A stretch of 64,000 bases of DNA from Lichenibacterium ramalinae (GCF_004137085.1 NZ_QYBC01000015.1:1-64000); one strand, 5' to 3'. Shown: positions 25,568 through 34,258, counted from the stretch's first letter. Notes: a model not told the origin generated them from the sequence alone. Translations and numbers: made by a program.

Positions 25568-26305
25568 TCAATCCCGCCAGGCGAGGTCGGCCAGGGCGCC
25601 CGCGAAAGGTTTGCGGATGGGGAAGGCGAGGTCCCCGCGCTTGCTGGTGCCGAGGCCGAGGCCGCACAGCGCCTCGACGAAGCGCACCGCGATCCCGACC
25701 CCGTCGATCACCGGCACGCCGAGTTCGCCCTGCAGGTCTGCGGCGAGGTCCGCCATGCCGGCGCAGCCGAGCACGATGGCGCCCGAGCCGTCCTCGTCGA
25801 GGGCGCGCCGGCATGCGTCGAGGATCTTCGCGCGCGCGTCCGAGGCCGGGTCGTCGAGCTCCAGCACGGCGAGGTCCGTCGCCCGGACCCTGCGGCAATG
25901 GTGCTCCATGCCGTAGCTCCGCACCAGGTGCTCGGCGATGACCCGCGTGCGCCCGAGCGTCGTGACGACGCTGAAGCCGGTGGCGAGGAAGCTCGCCGCA
26001 TGCATGGCGGCCTCTGCGATGCCCAGCACGGGGCCGCGCGCGGCCTCGCGCGCCGCCAGGAGGCCGGGGTCGCCGAAACAGGCCACCACGTAGCCGTCGC
26101 AGCCATCGCGCTCGCCGGACCGGATCTCCTCCAGCAGCCCGATCACGCTGACGGCTTCGTCGTAGTGCCCCTCGATCGAGACCGGCCCGCAGGGTGCCGT
26201 GGCGGCCACGATCTCGGTGCCGTGCGAGGCGGCGGCCCGGGCCGCGGCGGCGATCACCGCCGTCATCGATGCCGTGCTGTTGGGGTTGATGACCTTAATG
26301 CGCAT
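25568..26305 (-). CDS. Aspartate/glutamate racemase-superfamily protein (hydantoin racemase-like)
   Basis: 245 aa. Starts MRIKVINPNST, the family's first substrate-binding loop. The two catalytic cysteines are placed as expected: first in GYVVACFGDPGL, second in AIVLGCAGMADLA. The GPVSIEGHYDEA segment is typical of HyuE hydantoin racemases and allied Asp/Glu/hydantoin racemases, which are cofactor-independent two-base racemases. Whether the substrate is a hydantoin, an amino acid or (as in maleate isomerases) another diacid is undetermined. No hydantoinase or carbamoylase is nearby. Starts divergently from the Met/His-rich protein gene, with a 230-bp gap. Confidence 0.82.
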   Translation of the reverse strand: MRIKVINPNSTASMTAVIAAAARAAASHGTEIVAATAPCGPVSIEGHYDEAVSVIGLLEEIRSGERDGCDGYVVACFGDPGLLAAREAARGPVLGIAEAAMHAASFLATGFSVVTTLGRTRVIAEHLVRSYGMEHHCRRVRATDLAVLELDDPASDARAKILDACRRALDEDGSGAIVLGCAGMADLAADLQGELGVPVIDGVGIAVRFVEALCGLGLGTSKRGDLAFPIRKPFAGALADLAWRD

Positions 26306-26535
26306 GGGGAGGGATCCCGCTGGAAGGCTCGGCGTTTGTGGCTTGCATGTGGCACGTGTGGCCCGCAGCCGCCGCGGAGGCAAGAGCCGCGCCGGGAGAC
26401 GTCCTTGTCGGCCCGGAGGTCGGCCCGCGATGCAGTCGGACGGTCCGCGACGGGACGTTCCCTCCTGGTGGCCCTGGCCCCGGCGTCCCATCCGGGATGC
26501 CTGCCGGCGATGCCCCTTTGAACGACCAGGAGAGG

Positions 26536-27111
26536 ATGACGACCATGAAGAGATTGATCGCCGGCTGTATGTTCGCGGTGCTCGGCGCCACCACCGCCAT
26601 CGCCCAGACCCCGCCGGCCGCGGCCCCCGCACCCGTCGCCCCCGCACCCGTCGCCCCGGCGCCCGCCTCGCCCACCGGCCCGGCCGCGACGCCGGCACCC
26701 TCGCCGACCGGCCCGGCCATGACCAAGCCCGCCATGACGAAGCCCGCCATGGCCAAGCCCGCCATGACGAAGCCGATGATGCATAAGCCCGCCATGGGCC
26801 ATGCCATGCAGCGCCGCCATGCCACCAACGCCATGATGCATCGCAACATGATGCGCCATCACGGCATGATGATGCGCCGCCACGCCGGCATGATGCGCCA
26901 TCACCGCATGGCCGGACACCGCGGCATGATGATGAAGCATCGGGCCATGATGATGCACCACCATCGCATGATGAACCGGCACAGCTACGCTTATCGCCGC
27001 GCCCACTTCACCAACGGCATGATGCACCGCAGCCTGATGCGCCACCGCACCATGCACCACGGCATGATGCATCACGGCATGATGCATCGCGGCATGCACA
27101 AGGCCATGTGA
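26536..27111 (+). CDS. Exported Met/His-rich protein with MxKPA pentapeptide repeats
   Basis: 191 aa (or 188 from the ATG at 26545); AGGAGAGG precedes. A signal peptide (KRLIAGCMFAVLGATTAIA, cleavage after AIA-Q) leads into an Ala/Pro repeat of APVAP units, then about five M-x-K-P-A pentapeptides. The last 105 residues are dominated by Met, His and Arg, for example MMHRNMMRHHGMMMRRH. Met- and His-rich extracytoplasmic segments are known to bind Cu(I)/Cu(II), so periplasmic copper or other metal buffering is a reasonable inference. The pentapeptides resemble the MXKDX repeat proteins of unknown function. No metal efflux genes adjoin. Composition is unlike any neighbour. Confidence 0.7.
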   Translation: MTTMKRLIAGCMFAVLGATTAIAQTPPAAAPAPVAPAPVAPAPASPTGPAATPAPSPTGPAMTKPAMTKPAMAKPAMTKPMMHKPAMGHAMQRRHATNAMMHRNMMRHHGMMMRRHAGMMRHHRMAGHRGMMMKHRAMMMHHHRMMNRHSYAYRRAHFTNGMMHRSLMRHRTMHHGMMHHGMMHRGMHKAM

Positions 27112-27265
27112 GCCGTCCCGGAGGGCGCCGCTGCCCTTCGAAGGATCGTCGGCCGTCACGGCGCCGGGCCTCGTGCCCGGCGTCCGTCGTTCCGGAGTCC
27201 GTGAAGGCCTCGCCTTCGGGGATCTGCCCGCGTCGGCGACAGCCCGATCGACGACAGGTCGGCGC

Positions 27266-28363
27266 TCAGCCCGGCAGCGTCAGGACCCCGGCGGCGCCGC
27301 CCCGCGTGCCGAACACGAGCCGGGTTCCGGCAGCGTCCCAGGCCAGGGCCGACACCGCCCCTCCGGCCGCATCCTCGCGCCGGATCAGGATCTCCGAATT
27401 GTCCTTGAGCCGCACCATGAGCACGAAGCCGTCCTCGTAGCCGAGGGCCAGCACGCCGGCGCGGGGGTGGAAGGCGACCTGCGAGACCCGCGCCGGGCGG
27501 ACGCCGCACTCGCGCGGCGCCTTCCCCATGGGGCCGTCCTTGCTGTCGAACGGCCAGACCACGCAGGCTTCGGCGCCCGACGTGGCGAGCCAGGCGCCGT
27601 CCGGCGACCACGACAGAGAGCGCGGCTTGGCGGGGTAGCCCGACATGCGCATGTGCTTTGAATCGGAGACGCGCCAGCCGTGCATGGCGTTCTCCTGCAT
27701 GGTGGTGACGACGAAGCGCCCGTCCGGCGACCAGACCACGTCGAGGTGCGACCCCTTCCACTCCAGCGTCTGGGGCGCCTCCGCGGTGTTGGGGAACCAC
27801 ATTGAGGCGCCGTTGTAGTGGCTGAAGACGAGGCGGTAGCCCTTGGGCGCGAAGGCGAGCCCGCGCACCGAGGATCCGGACGCGACGGTCTTGACCTCCC
27901 CCTTGGCGGAGCGCGCCCGCACGGTGCGGCCGCTCGCCCAGGCGACCGCGCCCGTGGGATGCAGCGCCAGGGCGTCGATCCAGCCCTGTTCGCGGGCCAG
28001 TTCCTCGACGGTCCCGTCGGGCCGGGTCGCCACCACGCGGCCGTCGTCGCCGCCCGTGACGATGCGGTCCCGGTCGGCGACGGCGCAGAGCACGCCGCCG
28101 TCGGGGTGGGCGGACACGCGATGGCCGCCGTCGGTGCCGAGCAGCACCTTCTCTCCGGTGCCGAGCAGCGGCTTCTGTGCGGTGCCGAGCAGCACCTCCT
28201 CTCCGGTGCCGAGCAGCGGCTTCTCTCCGGTGCCGAGCAGCACCGTGCCGTCCCCCAGCGCTAGGGCCGGGAGGTCGCCGAGGAAGCAGGCCGCCGTGAC
28301 ATGGGCGCCGGCTGGGAGCGGCGCGACGTTGGCGGACAGGCTGTCGGTGGGGGCGGTCGTCAT
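27266..28363 (-). CDS. WD40-repeat-like beta-propeller protein
   Basis: 365 aa with recurring blade motifs such as GGDDGRVVATRPDG, VVWSPDGRFVVTT, LSWSPDGAWLATSG, AFHPRAGVLALGYEDG and ALAWDAAGTRLVFGT, giving a predicted seven-bladed cytoplasmic propeller. No signal peptide. Residues about 40-77 are a tandem 8-aa repeat of the type LLGTGEKP, encoded by a 24-bp DNA repeat. Bacterial proteins of this kind are usually protein-interaction scaffolds; in several alphaproteobacteria single WD40 genes sit near metal-uptake GTPases, which is not the case here. Function unknown. The ATG at 28363 gives the start MTTAPTDS. Confidence 0.75.
   Translation of the reverse strand: MTTAPTDSLSANVAPLPAGAHVTAACFLGDLPALALGDGTVLLGTGEKPLLGTGEEVLLGTAQKPLLGTGEKVLLGTDGGHRVSAHPDGGVLCAVADRDRIVTGGDDGRVVATRPDGTVEELAREQGWIDALALHPTGAVAWASGRTVRARSAKGEVKTVASGSSVRGLAFAPKGYRLVFSHYNGASMWFPNTAEAPQTLEWKGSHLDVVWSPDGRFVVTTMQENAMHGWRVSDSKHMRMSGYPAKPRSLSWSPDGAWLATSGAEACVVWPFDSKDGPMGKAPRECGVRPARVSQVAFHPRAGVLALGYEDGFVLMVRLKDNSEILIRREDAAGGAVSALAWDAAGTRLVFGTRGGAAGVLTLPG
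28133..28245. repeat. 24-bp tandem repeat inside the WD40-like gene
   Basis: Four full units and one partial, each starting GGTGCCGAGCAGC on the plus strand and differing at a few positions (CACC or GGC, then TTCTCTCC-like ends). In the minus-strand gene each unit encodes eight residues, LLGTGEKP, LLGTGEEV, LLGTAQKP, LLGTGEKV. Alternating unit types suggest duplication of a 48-bp pair. The copy number is likely to vary between strains. Confidence 0.85.
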
Positions 28364-28415
28364 GGGCGGTTCGATCCGGAGGATGGGGCGGCCGCTGGCG
28401 GCCGCGCCGAAGCGG

Positions 28416-29162
28416 TCACAGCGAGAAGCCGCCGTCCACGAGGTGGATGGTGCCGGTCGTATAGCTCGACTCGTCCGACCCGAGATAGACGGCCAGCATG
28501 GCGACTTCATGCGCCGTGCCGAGCCGGCCCATCGGCTGGCGGTCGACGAAGGCCTGCTGCACGGCCGCGCGGCTCTGGCCGGTGGAGCCCGCCAGCGCGT
28601 CGATGCGCTCGTCGAGCGACGGGCTCTCGATCGTGCCGGGGCAGATGGCGTTGCAGCGGATGCCGCGCTTGATGAAATCCGCCGCCACCGCCTTGCTCAG
28701 CCCCACCACGGCGGCCTTGGAGGCGCCGTAGACGTAGCGGTTCGGCAGGCCGCGCACCGAGGAGGCACCCGACGCCACGTTGATGATGGACCCGCGTCCC
28801 CGCTCCAGCATGCCGGGAACGAAGGCCCGGATGGTGCGGTGCATGGACTTGACGTTGAGGTCGAAGGAGAAGTCCCAATCGGCCTCGGAACAGTCCAGCA
28901 CCGAGCCGTGGTGGACGAAGCCGGCGCCGTTGAACAGGATGTCGACCGGGCCGACCTCCTGCGCCAGCGCCTCGACCGCCGCCGTCGACCGTACGTCGAG
29001 GGCGCGGCGCTCGGCCCCTTCGAGGCCGGCGAGCTTGGCAGCGTCGAGGTCGGTGGCGATCACCCGGGCGCCCTCGGCGAGGTAGGCCTCCGCCGTGGCC
29101 CGCCCGATCCCCTGTCCCGCCGCCGTCAGCAGCGCCGTCCTGCCCGCCAAACGTCCCGCCAT
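28416..29162 (-). CDS. SDR oxidoreductase, DHRS6/KdfD-like
   Basis: 248 aa short-chain dehydrogenase. NAD-binding TAAGQGIGRATAEAY with Asp in VIATDLD (NAD preference), then FNGAGFVHHGSVLDCSEADW, catalytic Ser in NVASGASSV and Y-x-x-x-K in YGASK. The AGFVHHG..LDC..DWDFS block and C-terminal SDESSYTTG...VDGGFSL closely resemble human DHRS6 (type 2 R-beta-hydroxybutyrate dehydrogenase) and bacterial 2-keto-3-deoxy-L-fuconate dehydrogenases. The physiological substrate may be a sugar acid. It lies on the strand opposite the SRP RNA and dnaX, which start just after its promoter region. Confidence 0.88.
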   Translation of the reverse strand: MAGRLAGRTALLTAAGQGIGRATAEAYLAEGARVIATDLDAAKLAGLEGAERRALDVRSTAAVEALAQEVGPVDILFNGAGFVHHGSVLDCSEADWDFSFDLNVKSMHRTIRAFVPGMLERGRGSIINVASGASSVRGLPNRYVYGASKAAVVGLSKAVAADFIKRGIRCNAICPGTIESPSLDERIDALAGSTGQSRAAVQQAFVDRQPMGRLGTAHEVAMLAVYLGSDESSYTTGTIHLVDGGFSL

Positions 29163-29293
29163 GGTGATGTCTCCCGATGTCGTCTTCTTGTTCCGCCGAG
29201 GTAGGGGCGGGCCGGCGGCTTGTCAAAGCGCCGGCCAACGCGTCCGGCAGGCCGCGCCCTTGCACGGCCGCCCGTTCTTTGCCACATAGGCCA

Positions 29294-29390
29294 CGGGAGG
29301 TTGGCGAGGGGCGTTTCACCCGCCAATCGGGTCAGATCCGGAAGGAAGCAGCCCTAACGGGACCGAGCGGGTCTTCGTCCAGCCTCCTAC
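29294..29390 (+). ncRNA. ffs: Signal recognition particle RNA (4.5S, small bacterial type)
   Basis: The invariant tetraloop/asymmetric-loop region is present: GGGTCAGATCCGGAAGGAAGCAGCC in two parts, GGGTCAGATCC then GGAAGGAAGCAGCC. The flanks GGAGGTTGGCG and CCAGCCTCC pair to close the hairpin. GTTTCACCCGCCAA upstream of the core matches alphaproteobacterial 4.5S RNAs. It binds Ffh to form SRP for cotranslational membrane targeting. Its position just before dnaX is the common order in alphaproteobacteria. Ends are approximate, set from the terminal pairing. Confidence 0.93.
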
Positions 29391-29522
29391 CGCATTCGCC
29401 CTCGATGGTCCGCGCCCAAAGTCTCGTGCTCGAGGCGTCGTGCCTGAGGCTCTGCCCAGGCTGGGCCCATCCCACCGTCGGAACTCCCGGTCCGTCGCCC
29501 CGCGAAGCGTGAGGGAGCCCGC

Positions 29523-31403
29523 GTGTCGCTCGACAACACCTATCGCGTCCTCGCCCGCAAGTACCGGCCGACCCATTTCGACGACCTGATCGGCCAGGAG
29601 GCCTTGGTCCGGACGCTGTCGAACGCCTTCGAGCTGAACCGCATCCACCAGGCCTACCTGCTGTCGGGCGTGCGCGGCGTCGGCAAGACCACGACGGCCC
29701 GCATCATGGCGCGGGCGCTGAACTACCACCGTCCGGCCGCGGACGGCGCGCCGGGGATCGACGCCCCCACCATCCGCATGCCGGGCCTCGGCACCCACTG
29801 CCAGGCGATCATCGAGTCGCGCCACGTCGACGTCGTCGAGATGGACGCCGCGTCCCACACCGGCATCGACGACGTGCGCGAGTTGATCGAGGGGTCGCGC
29901 TACCGGCCCGTGATGGCCCGCACCAAGGTGTATATCATCGACGAGGTCCACATGCTGTCGAAGGCCGCCTTCAACGGGCTGCTGAAGACGCTCGAGGAAC
30001 CGCCGGACCACGTCAAGTTCCTGTTCGCCACCACGGAAGTCGACAAGGTCCCGGTGACGGTGCGGTCGCGCTGCCAGCGCTTCGACCTGCGCCGCGTCGA
30101 GGCCGACGTGATGATGGCGCATCTCCAGTCCATCTGCACCCGCGAGGGCGTCGAGATCGACGCCGAGGCCCTGGTCGTCATCGCCCGCGCGGCCGAGGGC
30201 TCGGTGCGCGATGCCCTGTCGCTGCTCGACCAGGCCATCGCGCATGGCGCCGCCCATGCCGCCACCGGCCGTCCCCATGTCGGGGCCGACGGCGTGCGGG
30301 CCATGCTGGGCCTGGCGGACCGGGCGCGCATCATCGACCTTTTCGAGGCCGTGATGGGCGGCCGCCTGCCCGAGGCGATGACGGGGCTGAAGCTGCTGCA
30401 CGACAGCGGCGCCGACCCCGGCCACCTCGTCTCGGACCTCGCCGATTTCGTCCACCTCGTCACGCGGCTGAAGCTCGTGCCGGACGCCGCCAAGGACCCG
30501 GCGCTGACCGAGGAGGAGCGGCGTCGCGGCGGCGCCTTCGCGGCCGCGCTGTCGCTGCCGGTTCTGACCCGGACCTGGCAGTTGCTGGTGAAGGGCCTCG
30601 CCGACGTCAAGGACGCCCCGCGTCCGCTCCAGGCCGCCGACATGGTCCTGGTCCGGCTCGCCTGCGCCGCCGACCTGCCGACGCCCGACGAGGCGCTGAA
30701 GCGGCTCATGGCCCTGCCGGCCGGGGAGGGCGCCCCCATGCTGCCGCCGCCGGGGGGCGGGGCACGCCCGCCCGCCATGGTGGGAAGCGCGGCCGGTGGC
30801 GGCTCGGCCGCCGCCGTCGCGGTCGGCTCCGCCCTGCGCCACGCCCCCGTGCCCCAGGGCGTGCCCGTCGCCGCCGCGGCGCCCCGGCCCGCCGCGACCC
30901 CGCAGCCCGCCGCCGCCCCGCAATCCGCCGTGCGGCTCGATGGCTTCGCCGATGTCGTCGCCCTGGCGCAGGCGCGACGCGACATCCAGCTCAAGCTCGC
31001 GCTCGAGCGCGACGTGCGCCTCGTGCGGTTCGAGGAGGGGCGGATCGAGTTCGAACTGGCGCCCGAGGGCTCGCCCGCCACGGCCGCCAACCTGTCGCGC
31101 CGCCTCGCCGAATGGACCGGCCTGCGCTGGATGGTGTCGGTCGTGTCCGGGGGCGGCGCGCCGACCCTGCGCGAGCAGGCCGACACCAAGGCGCGGGAGG
31201 AGAAGGACGATGTCGCGGCCGACCCCACGGTGCGAATGCTGCTCGACACCTTCCCGGGTTCGGTGATCGTGGCGGTTCGCTCGCTGATCGAGGCCGCGCC
31301 GCCGCCTTCGCTGGCGGCGGCGGTCCCCGATGCCGGGCCGGACGACGAGGTGGGCTATGATGCCGGCTTCGGCGACGACGGTTTCAGCGACGACGACCTT
31401 TGA
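29523..31403 (+). CDS. dnaX: DNA polymerase III subunits gamma/tau
   Basis: 626 aa from a GTG start at 29523. The clamp-loader AAA+ module shows YRVLARKYRPTHFDDLIGQ, Walker A GVRGVGKTT, Walker B with IIDEVHMLS, sensor 1 FATTEVDKVP and the SRC motif TVRSRCQRFDL. The usual zinc-binding Cys cluster after Walker A is reduced to a single Cys (GTHCQAI), a state I recall from other alphaproteobacterial DnaX proteins. A low-complexity Ala/Pro/Gly region (about 405-470) precedes the C-terminal tau domain that contacts polymerase and helicase. No slippery heptamer for producing gamma is evident. It is followed by ybaB and recR, a widely conserved cluster. Confidence 0.96.
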   Translation: MSLDNTYRVLARKYRPTHFDDLIGQEALVRTLSNAFELNRIHQAYLLSGVRGVGKTTTARIMARALNYHRPAADGAPGIDAPTIRMPGLGTHCQAIIESRHVDVVEMDAASHTGIDDVRELIEGSRYRPVMARTKVYIIDEVHMLSKAAFNGLLKTLEEPPDHVKFLFATTEVDKVPVTVRSRCQRFDLRRVEADVMMAHLQSICTREGVEIDAEALVVIARAAEGSVRDALSLLDQAIAHGAAHAATGRPHVGADGVRAMLGLADRARIIDLFEAVMGGRLPEAMTGLKLLHDSGADPGHLVSDLADFVHLVTRLKLVPDAAKDPALTEEERRRGGAFAAALSLPVLTRTWQLLVKGLADVKDAPRPLQAADMVLVRLACAADLPTPDEALKRLMALPAGEGAPMLPPPGGGARPPAMVGSAAGGGSAAAVAVGSALRHAPVPQGVPVAAAAPRPAATPQPAAAPQSAVRLDGFADVVALAQARRDIQLKLALERDVRLVRFEEGRIEFELAPEGSPATAANLSRRLAEWTGLRWMVSVVSGGGAPTLREQADTKAREEKDDVAADPTVRMLLDTFPGSVIVAVRSLIEAAPPPSLAAAVPDAGPDDEVGYDAGFGDDGFSDDDL

Positions 31404-31449
31404 CACGGGCCGGACGCCGGCCCGAACCCCACCACAGCAGGAGGACGAC

Positions 31450-31773
31450 ATGGCCGACATCATGGGCCTGATGAAGAAGGCGCAGGAACTCCAGGGCCGC
31501 GTGGCCGACATCCAGAAGGAGCTCGAGGCCTTGGAAGTGGAGGGCGCGTCGGGCGGCGGCCTCGTGCGGGTGACGCTGACCGGCAAGGGCGCCCTCAAGG
31601 GCGTGTCGGTCGACCCGTCGCTGCTCAAGCCCGACGAGCGCGAGATCCTCGAGGACCTCATCGTCGCCGCCCATGCCGACGCCCGCACCAAGGCGGACCG
31701 GGCCACGGAAGAGAAGATGAAGGGCGCCACCGCCGGCCTGCCGCTGCCGCCCGGCTTCAAGCTGCCGTTCTAG
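31450..31773 (+). CDS. YbaB/EbfC-family nucleoid-associated protein
   Basis: 107 aa, standard length. [25 protein letters not shown] and the strand [23 protein letters not shown] are diagnostic, in order, and the C-terminal helix [15 protein letters not shown] completes the fold. It forms a tweezer-like dimer that binds DNA. Strong AGGAGGA precedes the ATG at 31450. It lies 46 bp after dnaX and 19 bp before recR, the classical dnaX-ybaB-recR operon, linking it to replication-associated repair in the cytoplasm. Confidence 0.95.
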   Translation: MADIMGLMKKAQELQGRVADIQKELEALEVEGASGGGLVRVTLTGKGALKGVSVDPSLLKPDEREILEDLIVAAHADARTKADRATEEKMKGATAGLPLPPGFKLPF

Positions 31774-31792
31774 GTCTGCACGGGGATCCCGC

Positions 31793-32398
31793 ATGCCCGA
31801 CCGCGTCGTCGGCCCCGAGATCGAGCGGCTGATCCAGCTCCTGGCGCGCCTCCCGGGCTACGGCCCGCGGTCGGCGCGCCGCGCCGCGCTGCATCTCATG
31901 CGCAAGCGCGAGGAGCTGCTGTCCCCCCTCGCCGACGCCATGCGGGTCGCCAAGGAGCGGATCGTCACCTGCGAAAGCTGCGGCTCGGTCGACACGCGCT
32001 CGCCCTGCTCGATCTGCGGCGACAACCGGCGCGATGCCGCGCAGCTCGTCATCGTCGAGACGGTGGGCGACCTGTGGGCGCTGGAACGGGCCGGGGTCGT
32101 GAAGGGCCGCTACCACGTGCTCGGCGGCACGCTGTCGCCGCTCGACGGCGTCGGCCCGGCCGACCTCAACCTGCAGGGCCTCGTGACCCGGGTGGCGGAA
32201 GGCGAGGTGCGCGAGGTCATCATCGCCGTCAACGCGACGGTGGACGGCCAGACGACGGCCCATTACGTCACCGACATGCTGGCCCACCTCGGCGTGCGCG
32301 TCACCCGGCTCGCCCATGGCGTGCCGGTCGGCGGGGAGCTCGACTACCTCGACGAGGGCACGCTCGCGGCCGCCATCCGATCGCGCACCGCCTTCTGA
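31793..32398 (+). CDS. recR: Recombination mediator protein RecR
   Basis: 201 aa. An N-terminal helix-hairpin-helix ([23 protein letters not shown]), a Cys4 zinc finger (CESC...CSIC), a Toprim domain with [13 protein letters not shown], and a C-terminal Walker-B-like end are in order. RecR works with RecO and RecF to load RecA onto SSB-coated gaps. It is the last gene of the dnaX-ybaB-recR group and is convergent with a small membrane-protein gene 30 bp away. Confidence 0.96.
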   Translation: MPDRVVGPEIERLIQLLARLPGYGPRSARRAALHLMRKREELLSPLADAMRVAKERIVTCESCGSVDTRSPCSICGDNRRDAAQLVIVETVGDLWALERAGVVKGRYHVLGGTLSPLDGVGPADLNLQGLVTRVAEGEVREVIIAVNATVDGQTTAHYVTDMLAHLGVRVTRLAHGVPVGGELDYLDEGTLAAAIRSRTAF

Positions 32399-32428
32399 CG
32401 GCGACGGCCGCAGCCGCCGTTCGCCGCA

Positions 32429-32608
32429 TCAGGGCGCGAAGCCGAAATAGGTAAAGATCAGGACGTTGAGGCCGATGAAGGCCAGGACGAGGCCGTCGAT
32501 CCAGGCGGCGGGGAACATCGTGCGCCCGCGGGCGCCGTTGGCGTGGCCGAGGCCGAAAGCGACGAGGAAGGTGCCGAGCGTCAGGCCGACGATGAAACTG
32601 GTGGTCAC
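32429..32608 (-). CDS. Small two-helix membrane protein (59 aa)
   Basis: A GTG start at 32608, with GAAGGA seven bases upstream, opens a 59-residue reading: VTTSFIVGLTLGTFLVAFGL, a short polar loop with HANGARGRT, then WIDGLVLAFIGLNVLIFTYF and a GFAP end. Two hydrophobic segments (about 4-20 and 36-56) suggest a helical hairpin in the inner membrane. Low Arg/Pro content and a good ribosome binding site favour a real gene. I recognise no family. It lies downstream of the selenium-type transporter operon on the same strand, 72 bp after the permease, so it might be part of that transcript. Confidence 0.55.
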   Translation of the reverse strand: MTTSFIVGLTLGTFLVAFGLGHANGARGRTMFPAAWIDGLVLAFIGLNVLIFTYFGFAP

Positions 32609-32680
32609 GCGTGGTCCTTCGGGCTGCGGGCGGTCCGGAACGGGCCGGCTCCGGCCGCTCCAGCCGTTCGCCGCGCCGCC

Positions 32681-34258
32681 CTATGTGCCGTCGTATGTCA
32701 TGCCCTGGCGGCCCGACGCCAGTTCGAGATGCGGCGGCGACGTCGCACCGCCCCGGCGCCGCGCCCCCGGCTCCACCCGCAGCGCCCGGCGCAGCGCCCG
32801 CGACAGCGCGTCGACCCCCAGCGACAGCGCCGCCGTGGCCAGGACCAGCACGGCCGCGACGTCGAGGCGGAGTTCCGCGATGGCACCGTCGACGTAGAAG
32901 CCGAGCGTCGCCACGCCCAGGATGCCGAAGATGGCGCTTTCCCGCAGGATGACGTCCCAGCGGTACAGCGCATAGGCCAGGAACTGCCCGTAGAGCCGCG
33001 GCAGCGTCTCGTAGAAGTACAGATTTGCGCCGCGCGGCGCGTCCGCCCGGTAGGCCAGCGCATCGGCCTGCCGGCCCAGGAGATAGGCCAGCACGGCGCC
33101 GTTATGCAGCGCCAGGGCGATCACGGCCGGCAGCATGGAGGGGCCGAGCGCCTGCAGCAGCACGTAGGCCAGCAGGTAGTCGGGCGTCGACCGCACCACG
33201 ACCAGGAGGGCGCGGCCGAGCGGCCGCCCGACCGGCCCGGCGAAGCGGCGCGACACCAGCGGGAAGAGCGCCAGCGCCAGCGCCGCCATGGTGCAGAGCG
33301 CGACCTGCGACAGGACGAGCGTGGCGAGCGCGCCCGGCAGCACCTGGTGGCGCAGGATGTCGCCGAGCCAGCCGAAGGCCGCCGCCCAGGGCGCCCCCGA
33401 CAGGAGGTCGGCGCCGCGCAGGGGCGCCGGCACGACGTCGCGCGTCGCGAAGCGCACGAGGTTCTGCCACGCGTCGCCGCCCGGCAGCCCGGCCGGCAGC
33501 ACCAGCGCGGCGCCGACGACGAGGAACGGCACCGTCCAGGGGCGGGCCCAGACGTGCCGGCTCGCCACCAGGGCGTAGAAGCTGAAGAGCAGCGCCGCCG
33601 CCTGCGGGAAGGCCCCCGCCTTGAAGGCGGCGTCGAGTTCGAAGCCGACCGTCGGCAGGCCGATGAAGCCGAGCACCAGCGTCGAGCGCAGGCCGCATTC
33701 GAGGCGGTAGAGCGTGTAGTGGCCGAACTGGTCGATGAGGTCCGGCAGGCCCGCATAGAAGAAGGCCGAGACCGCGCCCGTTCCGGGCGGCAGCACCCGC
33801 AGGGCGGGACGGTCCGCCTCCTCGATCATCTCGGCGAAGACCTTGGCGAAGATGCCCGCGTAGGGCAGGGCGATGGCGAGCACGCCGGTCGCCGGGCCGA
33901 GCCCCAGTACCTGCATCAGCAGCAGCGCCCAGAACAGTTCGTGCACCGAGCGCAGGCCCGCGCAGAGGGCCCGGATGGCAGCGAGGTGCGGGAAGCCGAG
34001 GGCCAGGACGAAGCCCGACGCGCAGCCGAGCCCCACGCCCAGCACGGCGAAGGCCAGGGTGTCGACGAGCGCCCACAGGTTCACGGCGCGCAGGTCGGGC
34101 GTGAGCAGGCCATGCAGCATCCTGAGCAGTTCGGGCCCGGGATGGCTGGCCGTGACGGCGAAATCGCCGACCGCCGCCGCCGCGATCCCGAGGGCGAGGA
34201 TGGCGAGGCTCACGCCGGTGAAACCGATGCGGCGGACGGCGCGGTCGAGGCCCGTCAC
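32681..34258 (-). CDS. ABC transporter permease, fused double PhnE-like domains
   Basis: 525 aa, about twice a single PhnE permease. Two tandem permease modules each end in an EAA-like cytoplasmic loop: VLPPGTGAVSAFFYAGLPDL in the first half and DAPRGANLYFYETLPRLYG in the second. About 12 membrane helices are visible. The GTG start overlaps the upstream ATPase stop (GTGA), so the two are translationally coupled. With the ATPase, a PhnD-like binding protein and selD it forms one operon; relatives are annotated as putative selenate or phosphonate transporters. A fused permease would act as a single-chain pseudo-dimer. The substrate is inferred from context only. Confidence 0.82.
   Translation of the reverse strand: MTGLDRAVRRIGFTGVSLAILALGIAAAAVGDFAVTASHPGPELLRMLHGLLTPDLRAVNLWALVDTLAFAVLGVGLGCASGFVLALGFPHLAAIRALCAGLRSVHELFWALLLMQVLGLGPATGVLAIALPYAGIFAKVFAEMIEEADRPALRVLPPGTGAVSAFFYAGLPDLIDQFGHYTLYRLECGLRSTLVLGFIGLPTVGFELDAAFKAGAFPQAAALLFSFYALVASRHVWARPWTVPFLVVGAALVLPAGLPGGDAWQNLVRFATRDVVPAPLRGADLLSGAPWAAAFGWLGDILRHQVLPGALATLVLSQVALCTMAALALALFPLVSRRFAGPVGRPLGRALLVVVRSTPDYLLAYVLLQALGPSMLPAVIALALHNGAVLAYLLGRQADALAYRADAPRGANLYFYETLPRLYGQFLAYALYRWDVILRESAIFGILGVATLGFYVDGAIAELRLDVAAVLVLATAALSLGVDALSRALRRALRVEPGARRRGGATSPPHLELASGRQGMTYDGT

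Noticed and set aside
28133-28245. Possible CRISPR-like array in the WD40 region
   Set aside because: Contiguous 24-bp coding repeat in frame, no spacers.
29316-31760. 814-codon minus-strand frame over dnaX
   Set aside because: Shadow composition (Arg/Gly/His-rich) and complete overlap with dnaX, ybaB and the SRP RNA region.
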